Below, one piece after another: positions 15,809 through 23,205 of a DNA stretch of 64,000 nucleotides (position 1 is the stretch's first letter; each line of letters starts with the position of its first letter). The stretch is from JAGZEG01 sp963930185. Lineage in GTDB: Bacteria > Actinomycetota > Coriobacteriia > Coriobacteriales > UMGS124. The stretch spans positions 82,482 through 146,481 of the forward strand of contig CAWVLT010000002.1 in assembly GCA_963930185.1 (NCBI GenBank). The letters are read 5' to 3'. Position numbers and translations under genes: made by a program. The notes beneath the pieces were generated by a model. That model was not told where the DNA came from and made no database searches. It saw only the letters and a program-made list of their open reading frames with translations.

Positions 15809-17044
15809 CTACGCAAACACAATCTGCTCGCCGGCGGAGTTCGCCACCGTGATGGACGTGATCTGTGCCGGGTCGATAAGTCGGTTGAACAGGTATCCGT
15901 CTCCGCTCTGGTCACTGAAGGTATACGCGGCGTTGTAGTTCATCACGTCGCCGCCGTCCATCACCACGTACTCGCTCCCGTCGGCCATTCCGATGATGAT
16001 CTGGCGCACGTTCCACGCGACCATGCCCGCCTCGGGAACGCCCGGGTCAACGGGCACCGCCGGGATGCGCAGCACCAGGCCAAGCGAAGAGGCGCTCGCC
16101 GTTGAGCCCGAGCCGTCGGTGCAGGCAAACTCGGTTGTCGGGACAGTTGCCGTGGGCTGGCAGACGATGGACTGACCCACCGCGTCCCCCTTGCGCTCCT
16201 TCAGCTTGAACTCGAGGCCCTCCTGCGGCAGCTCGCCGCCGAACGGACCGAAGTATGCCACCGCGTGCAGGTCGGTCGGCGTGGTCGCCTCGACGTCCAT
16301 CACGCCGTGGATGCAGAACGGCGAGCCGAGCCACGCCGTGGTGCCGTCCGACGCCGACATCTGCCGGTCCTCGTCGGCCCCCTCCAGGTAGATGTCGCCA
16401 ACGGGAGTGTCGCTCGACAGGTAGTACTGCCCGTAGCCGGAGCCCTGCGCCGCCACGCCGTCGGGGCACGTAAGCGAGTACGTCGCAAGCCCCAGGCCGT
16501 TCGCGTCGACGAGCAGCTGGTCGATCGTCAGGGTGTACCCGAGCACCGTGACCGACTGCCACACGTCCTGCACGTAGCCGCCCAGCAGCCGATCGGCCTG
16601 CGCCTCGTCGACCTCACCCCACACCATGGCAGGTCGGACGAACGTGGAGTCGGCCTTTTCCGAGATCTCGGGCGCGATCTCGGCATAGCTCACCTCCTGC
16701 CGCTCGATGTCCTCATGCCCCTTGTTGCCAAACGCACTACGGAAGAAGTCGGCGTTCGACACCGCGGCGTAGGCGCCCGTCCCCACAAGCAGCGTCCCCG
16801 CAACGGCGATCGCCGCCGCCCTCACGGTGACGCGGTGGGTCCACCCTTCTCGCCCGGCGTGCCGTCCTTTCGCCCCGTGCTCGATTCTCCTAGCCATGCT
16901 GACCACCTTTCTCGCCATGTCATCAGGGGCTCCAACCGCGTCAAAGGCCTGTCTGAAAAGCATGCGCACCGAATCGTCCCAGCCCGACGCCCCGCCATGC
17001 CGGGACGCGCCGCTCCGGTCCCGACCAGGAAGTCCCCGAGTCAT
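15809..17044 (-). CDS. Membrane-anchored partner (anti-sigma-like) of the ECF sigma factor
   Basis: 411 residues; ATG 17044 overlaps the sigma factor stop as ATGA. About 75 cytoplasmic residues (with DSVRMLFRQAFDAVGAPDDMARKVVSM) precede one membrane segment (VRAAAIAVAGTLLVGTGAYAAV, about 72-94), then a 310-residue extracytoplasmic domain rich in beta strands. This is the layout of DUF4179-type partners of ECF sigma factors: the cytoplasmic part holds the sigma factor, and the outer domain senses. No zinc-binding HxxxCxxC motif is visible, so it is not a classic ZAS anti-sigma. Confidence 0.75.
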   Translation of the reverse strand: MTRGLPGRDRSGASRHGGASGWDDSVRMLFRQAFDAVGAPDDMARKVVSMARRIEHGAKGRHAGREGWTHRVTVRAAAIAVAGTLLVGTGAYAAVSNADFFRSAFGNKGHEDIERQEVSYAEIAPEISEKADSTFVRPAMVWGEVDEAQADRLLGGYVQDVWQSVTVLGYTLTIDQLLVDANGLGLATYSLTCPDGVAAQGSGYGQYYLSSDTPVGDIYLEGADEDRQMSASDGTTAWLGSPFCIHGVMDVEATTPTDLHAVAYFGPFGGELPQEGLEFKLKERKGDAVGQSIVCQPTATVPTTEFACTDGSGSTASASSLGLVLRIPAVPVDPGVPEAGMVAWNVRQIIIGMADGSEYVVMDGGDVMNYNAAYTFSDQSGDGYLFNRLIDPAQITSITVANSAGEQIVFA

Positions 17045-17544
17045 CGCACCTCACCCTCCCCCGTCGTCTCGCCCTTCTCGTCCTCGAGCACCGTCCGCAG
17101 CCGACGCCGACCCCGCGCCAGCCGCATGCGCACGGTAGCCTCGGGCGCACCGAGCATCCGGGCGATCTCGCGCGTGGAGTATCCTTCGTAGTAGAAGAGG
17201 TACACCACGTCGCGATAGCGCGCCGGCAACGCCATGACCTCGCGAATGAGCTCGGCATGGTGCTCGTCGGGGGCCGCCAGGGTCGCCACGTAGTCGTCGA
17301 TGTTCTCCGGCCGGCGACGCAGGGCGCGATAGAGCGACGTGCACTCGTTGATCGTCACCCGAACGAGCCAGCGCTTCACGCACTCATCATCTGCAAACGA
17401 TTCCCCGGACCGATAGAGCTTGAGAAACGCGTTCTGGACGACGTCCTCAGCATCGGCACGATTGCTCAGGTAGCCGTAGGCAAGCCGCCACAGCGTGTCC
17501 TTGTGCAGGTTCACCTGTCGCACAAGCTCGGCCTCGTCGCGCAC
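17041..17544 (-). CDS. ECF RNA polymerase sigma factor
   Basis: 167 residues from GTG 17544, preceded by CAGGGGG at 7 bases; the frame is open to 17748 but that extension is low-complexity. Sigma region 2 is seen as LWRLAYGYLSNRADAEDVVQNAFLKLYRSG (about 15-45), and region 4 as LPARYRDVVYLFYYEGYSTREIARMLGAPEATVRMRLARGRRRL (about 108-152). It is released by its membrane partner, encoded in the overlapping downstream gene, on an envelope signal and directs RNA polymerase to its own promoters. Confidence 0.9.
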   Translation of the reverse strand: MRDEAELVRQVNLHKDTLWRLAYGYLSNRADAEDVVQNAFLKLYRSGESFADDECVKRWLVRVTINECTSLYRALRRRPENIDDYVATLAAPDEHHAELIREVMALPARYRDVVYLFYYEGYSTREIARMLGAPEATVRMRLARGRRRLRTVLEDEKGETTGEGEVR

Positions 17545-17760
17545 CCGATCACCCCCTGACGCTGCTTTCAATGCCCCGTGTAACCATCCTCGGCGGCGCG
17601 GGCGTCGCCGCGCCGCCGCCTTCGAAAGGCGCCTTTCACTATTAATAGACGCACGAGGTGGCGAAAATGTTTCATGGGGCAGACGATACGACTCGCATGA
17701 GACGCCGGGCGAGGAGAGCCACAAGTACGATGTTACGTGCGTCATCATTTAAAGGCCGCG

Positions 17761-17990
17761 CGCATCAAAATCCTTGCCAGATGGACAAATATCACGGTTG
17801 TGAGAAGATTGACATAAACCTATTGATATCCTAGGTTATGTATATATTTACTTATAGTATAAATTAGTTCTTATAGTATGAACCCCACATCAGCTTCATC
17901 AATCAGTCCTCTTGTCAGGGTATTCATAGCAGGTTGCTAAGATCCCTCCCAACCGTAAATTTTGTCCAAGCGGAGAAGATTTTGGCGCAC
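17761..17990. repeat. Long inverted-repeat element, copy 2 (230 bp)
   Basis: Arms at 17761-17812 and 17941-17990 share the core GATGGACAAA...ACGGTTG and the outer CAAAATC block with copies 1 and 3. The interior of about 128 bp is AT-rich, unlike copy 3, and holds a small hairpin (CATAAACCTA...TAGGTTATG, 17812-17840) and a direct repeat of CTTATAGTAT. No ORF. Confidence 0.85.
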
Positions 17991-18061
17991 GGGAATCAGG
18001 CATGCACCGCTGAAGGCGCTGACTCAGCCGATCGTCAGCCCAGAACAGGACGGCGCGAGAC

Positions 18062-18100
18062 AAAAGCGGCTGGAACCCCCCAAGGGAGGACCCCAGCCGC
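18062..18100 (-). terminator. Terminator of the HelD-like helicase gene
   Basis: Stem GCGGCTGG/CCAGCCGC (18066-18073 with 18093-18100), continued inward by a C-run pairing with a G-run, then TTTTGTCT on the minus strand. It lies about 120 bases past the helD stop. Confidence 0.75.
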
Positions 18101-18218
18101 ATGCACCGCATCGCACGCAGAGAAAAACACCCCCGATGATAAGACCCGTCAGGCTCTGGGCTTATCGAATGTCAATCGGAACTCGGTTCGGGCCCATTCG
18201 GGGCCCAGTCCCCGCGGA

Positions 18219-20471
18219 TCAGGCCTCGGCCACCAGCGCCGCGCGCGCCTCGCGCAGAAGCGGGGTGAGCTCACCCTGCGAAAGGATCGTCACCTGCTTG
18301 GTGGCGCGGGAGATCGCCGTGTACAGGCGGTGGCGCGACACCTCGTCGTCGGGGTACTCGCTGGCCTGGGCGTCGGGAATGACTACGCGGTCGAACTCCA
18401 GCCCCTTGGCAAGCGCCAGCTCGATAAGCACCACGCCGCTCGTCGGCAGGCCCATTCCGCGCGTCAGCGTGACGGGGGCCTCGTCGCCCATGGCGTCGGC
18501 GAGCAGGCCCTCCATCCAGTGCACGCGACGATGGCTCCCCACCACCACGGCACCGAGTCCCTCCTTCACCTGCATCCGCCGGATCTCCGCCACCAACGCG
18601 TCGCGGTACGCATCCAGCGCCGCCTTCCCCGCATCGCCCGCCTTCCCTGCATCGCCCGTCCCATCTGGCTCGCTCGCGTCGCCGGGCGCAGGCAGCTCGA
18701 TGATGCGCGGCTGCGTTCCGGGGCGTTGCACCGAGGATATCTTGATGCGCTCCTGCGGCCCCAGCAGGCTCGCGAACAGCTGCGTGATCTCGGGCGAGGA
18801 GCGGTAGCTGGTCATGAGCTCGCACTCGCTCACGCCGCCGCGCGCCACGCGGAACACCTCGCGGATCTGCTCGAAGCTCGCGGTGCCGGGGCGGATCGCC
18901 TGGTTGGGGTCGCCGAGCAGCAGGAAGTGGGCGCGGCTGAAGTAGCGCGCCAGCACCATGAGCTGGCCCGCGGTGTAGTCCTGCACCTCGTCGACCATGA
19001 CGAACTTGGCCGAGGCGTCCACCTTTCCGGTCAGCGCCATCTTGAGGTAGACCCACTCGGTGCCCGACAGGTCGGCCTGTCCCAGCATGCGCATGCCAAT
19101 GCGGTCGAGGCGCAGCCATCCGCCGTTCTCGATCTCGGCAAACGCCGGGGCGCACAGGGCCTCCAGGTATTCGGTCGCGCACTCGTCCAGGTCCTCGTCG
19201 GTCAGCGGCTCGATCGGCCGACCGAAGATCCGGTCCTGCTCGTCGGGATCGAGCGTCAGCACCTCGTCGCGCAGGCCGTCGTCGTGCATCAGCTGGCTCA
19301 TGCGGCGGTGCAGCTTCTCGACGAGGTCCTCCTCCACCAGCGCCGACAGGCGCGGCCCCACGGTGACGCGGGGCATGCGCAGGAAGCGTTCGACCGACTT
19401 CCATATCTGCTCGATGGTGAGCAGCACCCGCTCCCCCACGCGGATCTCACGCATGTCGGTGGGGGCGAGCTCCAGGGCCGCCACGCCCTCGTCGATGCGC
19501 GCCAGGGTCTGCGGCGACACGTCGTTGCCCAGGCTGCGCTGCCCGGGGCCGACCTTCTCCATGAACTGCGACCACTGCAGCGTGCGCGGGTTCTTCTCGC
19601 CCAGCGCGGGCAGCACGTCCCAGATGTAGCGCTCGAACACCGGGTTGGGGGTGATGAGGTACACCTGATCGGCATTGAGTCGTGCGCGCTCGCGGAACAG
19701 CAGGTAGGCGATGCGCTGGAGCATGACCGAGGTCTTGCCACTGCCCGCGATGCCGCGCACCAGAAGCGCCGGCACGTCCTCGTGGCGGATCACGAGGTTC
19801 TGCTCCTTCTGGATGGTGGCGGTGATCGCCTGGAGCTGCGAGCTGCGCGTCTGCGACAGCGACGCCAGCAGCATGGGGTCCTCGATGGCCACCGTGGTGT
19901 CGAAGTACGCGCGCAGCTGGTCGCGCTCGATGTCGAACTGGCGGCGCACCTGCAGGTCCACGCTGATGGTGCGGCCGTTGGCCTCATAGGTCATGGGGCC
20001 GGTCTGCTGGCTGTAGTAGGTCTCGGCCACCGGCGAGCGCCAGTCAACCACGAGCTGGCGGTGGTTCTCGTCGGTGACGCCGGTGCTGCCCAGGTATATG
20101 TCGCGCGGCTCGCTGCGGTGCGCGAACTTGAGGCGCACCTTGGCGAAGTAGGGCTGATGCAGCAGCTGCCGCACGCGTGCGAGATTCTCGGCGTCCATGT
20201 CCACGGCCAGGTTGAAGCTGTCCACCACGCTGTTCATCGCGTCGATGGAGGCGTACGTCTCCATGCTGACGTCGGCGGCGAGGCGGTCGAAGTCCTGCGA
20301 GAGCTCCTCGCCCATGTCGTTCTTGAACTTCTGGACTTCCTTGAGGTTGGCCTGCAGGCGCTCGTCGAGGGAGCGCTCCAGCGACAGGAGCTTGTCGTAG
20401 GTCTGGCTGAGGTGACCCTGCTCCTCGGCGAAGACGGGGTCGGTGAGATTGCTGAGATCGGAGGTCGTCAT
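18219..20471 (-). CDS. helD: HelD/HelR-like superfamily 1 helicase (RNA polymerase recycling factor)
   Basis: 750 residues from ATG 20471. An N-terminal coiled-coil arm (about 12-65, EEQGHLSQTYDKLLSLERSLDERL...) precedes the SF1 core with Walker A GIAGSGKT (240-247), Walker B/motif II VDEVQDYT, and late motifs LALAKGLEFDRVVI and LYTAISRATKQV. This is the layout of HelD, which binds RNA polymerase, pushes an arm into the main channel and frees stalled enzyme from DNA; actinobacterial HelR also protects against rifamycins. A 25-residue Gly/Asp/Ala insert with two GDAGKA units (coded near 18630-18670) looks like a recent repeat expansion. Monocistronic. Confidence 0.88.
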   Translation of the reverse strand: MTTSDLSNLTDPVFAEEQGHLSQTYDKLLSLERSLDERLQANLKEVQKFKNDMGEELSQDFDRLAADVSMETYASIDAMNSVVDSFNLAVDMDAENLARVRQLLHQPYFAKVRLKFAHRSEPRDIYLGSTGVTDENHRQLVVDWRSPVAETYYSQQTGPMTYEANGRTISVDLQVRRQFDIERDQLRAYFDTTVAIEDPMLLASLSQTRSSQLQAITATIQKEQNLVIRHEDVPALLVRGIAGSGKTSVMLQRIAYLLFRERARLNADQVYLITPNPVFERYIWDVLPALGEKNPRTLQWSQFMEKVGPGQRSLGNDVSPQTLARIDEGVAALELAPTDMREIRVGERVLLTIEQIWKSVERFLRMPRVTVGPRLSALVEEDLVEKLHRRMSQLMHDDGLRDEVLTLDPDEQDRIFGRPIEPLTDEDLDECATEYLEALCAPAFAEIENGGWLRLDRIGMRMLGQADLSGTEWVYLKMALTGKVDASAKFVMVDEVQDYTAGQLMVLARYFSRAHFLLLGDPNQAIRPGTASFEQIREVFRVARGGVSECELMTSYRSSPEITQLFASLLGPQERIKISSVQRPGTQPRIIELPAPGDASEPDGTGDAGKAGDAGKAALDAYRDALVAEIRRMQVKEGLGAVVVGSHRRVHWMEGLLADAMGDEAPVTLTRGMGLPTSGVVLIELALAKGLEFDRVVIPDAQASEYPDDEVSRHRLYTAISRATKQVTILSQGELTPLLREARAALVAEA

Positions 20472-20815
20472 GCTGCGCGAGTCCTTCCGGTAGGGTGCCT
20501 TGTGCGGCAGGCCGCAAAATTCGAGCTAACTATTGTAGATGCATGGGCGGGACGCGGCAATAGGAGGCGCACCGCACGGGCGCGCGACAGGCGTTCCGAC
20601 ACAATCCGGCAGAGCCCGGGCCAAAAAAATCGTGACGGAGGGCACACCTTACATTCCCCTGACATTCGGATGCTATTGTAAGCAAATAGTGTGCATGGGG
20701 AGAGCACTCTGCCGCCATGTGCCCGCACGTGTTCGTTTGGTTCGTTCGCCTCAGTTCGTCCGCCAGTCAGCACGTCTGTCATGCATGTAGGCACAAGGAG
20801 GAGTCGGAGCACCGC

Positions 20816-21991
20816 ATGGACATCGTAACCATCATCGTCGTGGGGCTCGTCATCGTGACCGCGCTCACGTTTGACTTCACAAACGGCTTCCATGACACCG
20901 CCAACGCCATGGCGACGTCCATCTCCACGGGCGCGCTCAAGCCCAAGGTGGCCGTCATCGCCGCCGGCACGCTCAACCTGATCGGTGCGTTTCTCTCCAC
21001 GGAGGTGGCCAAGACTATCTCGGGAGGCATCATCAACGAGTCACAGGTGGTCATAGGACCGGAGTTCATCTTCGCCGGCCTGGTGGGCGCCATCATCTGG
21101 AACCTGCTCACCTGGCTCGTCGGCCTGCCCTCCAGCTCCTCGCACGCGCTGTTTGGCGGCCTGGTGGGCGCCGTCATCGTGGGTGCCGGTGTGGCGGGCG
21201 TGAACTTCGGAGCTGTCCTGACCAAGGTGCTCATTCCCGCGCTCGTGTCGCCGGTGGTGGCGGGGCTGGCGGCGTTTACCGCCTGCAAGCTCATATTCCT
21301 CATCGTGAAGAAGCTCGACGAGAGGTACGTGGAGAGCGGCTTCCGCCACGGGCAGACCATCACCGCCTGCCTAGTGGCCCTCTCGCACGGCACCAACGAC
21401 GCCCAGAAGACCATGGGCATCATCACGCTGACCCTCATCGCCGTGGGCGCCCAGCCCTCGGGCAGCGGCCCCGAGCTGTGGGTCGTCGCCGCCTGCGGCA
21501 TCGCCATCGCCGCGGGCACCTACTCGGGCGGCTGGCGCGTCATCCGCACCCTGGGCAAGGGTCTGACCGAGATCAGCACGCCCCAGGGCTTCGCCGCCGA
21601 GGCCAGCTCGGCCGCCACGATCCTGGTCTCCTCGCACCTGGGCTTTGCCCTGTCCACCACGCAGGTGTGCTCGGGCTCCATCATCGGCTCGGGCCTGGGC
21701 AAGGGCACGCCGGTCAACTGGGCCGTGGCCGCCCGCATGCTCGTGGCGTGGCTCGTCACCTTCCCCGCGGCAGGCCTAGTGGGCGCTGCCGCATGCGCCC
21801 TGGCCAAGACCGGCATCGTGGGCACCATCGCCGTCGCCGTGCTGGCCGTCGCCGTTGCGCTGGGCATCCTGCGCCTCTCTAAGCGCAACCCGGTCAACTC
21901 GATGAACGTCAACGACCAGGCCGACGTCAAGATCAACGCCGGCCAGGCCACGCCCCAGACCCCGACCCAGACCGCCACGCAGGCCGCCTAG
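20816..21991 (+). CDS. pit: PiT-family inorganic phosphate transporter
   Basis: 391 residues from ATG 20816; AAGGAGGAGTCGGAG lies upstream. The two inverted PiT signature repeats are present: FDFTNGFHDTANAMATSISTGAL near the N-terminus and SHGTNDAQKTMGIITLTL in the middle. About 10 membrane segments. The protein imports phosphate (as a metal-phosphate complex in this family) with cation coupling. It heads an operon with a small membrane protein and a universal stress protein. No PhoU-like Pit accessory protein (DUF47) gene is adjacent, which is the more usual partner. Confidence 0.92.
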   Translation: MDIVTIIVVGLVIVTALTFDFTNGFHDTANAMATSISTGALKPKVAVIAAGTLNLIGAFLSTEVAKTISGGIINESQVVIGPEFIFAGLVGAIIWNLLTWLVGLPSSSSHALFGGLVGAVIVGAGVAGVNFGAVLTKVLIPALVSPVVAGLAAFTACKLIFLIVKKLDERYVESGFRHGQTITACLVALSHGTNDAQKTMGIITLTLIAVGAQPSGSGPELWVVAACGIAIAAGTYSGGWRVIRTLGKGLTEISTPQGFAAEASSAATILVSSHLGFALSTTQVCSGSIIGSGLGKGTPVNWAVAARMLVAWLVTFPAAGLVGAAACALAKTGIVGTIAVAVLAVAVALGILRLSKRNPVNSMNVNDQADVKINAGQATPQTPTQTATQAA

Positions 21992-22006
21992 AGAAGGTGT
22001 GACATC

Positions 22007-22240
22007 ATGGTTATGCAGGAAATCGGGAGCTTCCTCACCGTGCTGGTGGTCGCAGTGGGCGTAGCCGCCGCCATCGGGACGCTATACGCGACGGGGCTGC
22101 GCCTGTGGGCGAAGAGCGAGCCCCAGGGCGCAGACGGCACCGTGAACGCGGGCGCACGCGCGGGGGCGATCGTCTGTTACGCCGCGTGCGTGGCCATCGT
22201 GCTGTTTGCCCTGTGGCTCATGATCCCGCTGTTCCACTAG
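22007..22240 (+). CDS. Small two-helix membrane protein downstream of the phosphate transporter
   Basis: 77 residues, starting 15 bases after the transporter stop with GAAGG upstream. Two membrane segments (FLTVLVVAVGVAAAIGTLYATG and AIVCYAACVAIVLFALWLMIPLF) flank a short polar loop (AKSEPQGADGTVNAGAR). By position it may be an accessory subunit of the transporter, but nothing in the sequence names a family. The size and frame are conserved enough in codon use to be a real gene. Confidence 0.7.
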   Translation: MVMQEIGSFLTVLVVAVGVAAAIGTLYATGLRLWAKSEPQGADGTVNAGARAGAIVCYAACVAIVLFALWLMIPLFH

Positions 22241-22340
22241 GCGGCCGCACGCAGGCCCAGACTCGGGCGCAATCTCGCCAACAAACCACCCACAAACCAA
22301 AACCAGGCACTACCGGCCCGGAAAGGGAGATGCTCCTACC

Positions 22341-23195
22341 ATGGCAAAGATTCTCGTCGGAATAGACGGCAGCGTGCGCGGCGAGCGGGCGCTGGAGTGG
22401 GCTGCGCGCCGGGCGCAGCGCACCGCAGACGAGCTGACGCTCATCTCGGTCGTCGATGTATCCGCAGCAAGCGAGGCGGGGGCCACCCCCCAGATGGTGC
22501 GCTCCGCGACCGAGGACGCCCTCAAGGCGGCGCTCGAGCGGCTCGCGAAGTCGTGCCCCAACGTATCGGCCACCTCCGTGATCGTGGAGGGCAAGATCGT
22601 CGAGTCGCTCGTGGACGCGGCGACCCGCCATGACATGGTGGTGCTGGGCTCGCATCACGGGGCGACCATCGGCGAGGCCATCGGCGGCGCCAAGGGCCTG
22701 CGCGTGTCGGTCTCCATCTCCGCGCCCACCGTTGTGGTCCCCTCAGATTGGGATCCCGACGCGCAGGGCGAGGGCATCGTGGTGGGCGTCGGCCCCGACA
22801 AGGTGAGCGAGCGCGCCATCGAGTTCGGCGTTCGCGAGGCGCTGGCCACCGGTCAGGAGCTCGACCTGGTCTCCGCGTGGGGCCTGCCTCCCGTGCTCAC
22901 CCGCCCGGCCGAGGTGCTCGGCGGCGGACTCGGACCCGTCGGCGAGCAGTTCCAGCGCAACCTGGACCAGCGCGTCGCCCGGCTCAGGGAGCAGCACCCC
23001 GGGCTCGTCGTGAGCGGCCACGCCGCGGAGGGACCCTCGCCGGCGCAGGTGCTCGTCAGGTACAGCATGGCGCACCGCATGCTCGTGATGGGCACGCACT
23101 CGCGCACCGCGCTGGGCCGCGCCCTGTTCGGCTCGGTCACCCACGGCGCACTGCTCAACCTGAACGTGCCCACCGTGGTGGTGCCGCAGGCGTAG
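22341..23195 (+). CDS. Tandem universal stress protein
   Basis: 284 residues made of two Usp domains (about 1-138 and 145-284). Each begins with a beta strand (AKILVGIDGS and GIVVGVGPDK) and ends with the nucleotide-binding region; the second keeps the ATP-type G-x2-G-x9-G pattern (GTHSRTALGRALFGSV), while the first has GSHHGATIGEAIGGAKG. Usp proteins bind ATP or cAMP and appear under starvation or energy stress. GGAAAGGGAG upstream gives a clear start. It ends the phosphate-transporter operon. Confidence 0.9.
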   Translation: MAKILVGIDGSVRGERALEWAARRAQRTADELTLISVVDVSAASEAGATPQMVRSATEDALKAALERLAKSCPNVSATSVIVEGKIVESLVDAATRHDMVVLGSHHGATIGEAIGGAKGLRVSVSISAPTVVVPSDWDPDAQGEGIVVGVGPDKVSERAIEFGVREALATGQELDLVSAWGLPPVLTRPAEVLGGGLGPVGEQFQRNLDQRVARLREQHPGLVVSGHAAEGPSPAQVLVRYSMAHRMLVMGTHSRTALGRALFGSVTHGALLNLNVPTVVVPQA

Positions 23196-23205
23196 CCAGA
23201 CCGGC

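Larger units (their letters stand above)
17545..18218. other. Intergenic region between sigma factor and HelD genes
   Basis: About 670 bases without a supported ORF. It contains inverted-repeat element copy 2 (17761-17990), whose interior around 17815-17885 is strikingly AT-rich with two direct copies of CTTATAGTAT, and the HelD terminator at 18062-18100. Confidence 0.6.

Noticed and set aside
17934..20681. 915-codon open frame antisense to helD
   Set aside because: Same artefact: composition-driven, His/Arg/Leu/Ala-rich; it also runs through the inverted-repeat element.
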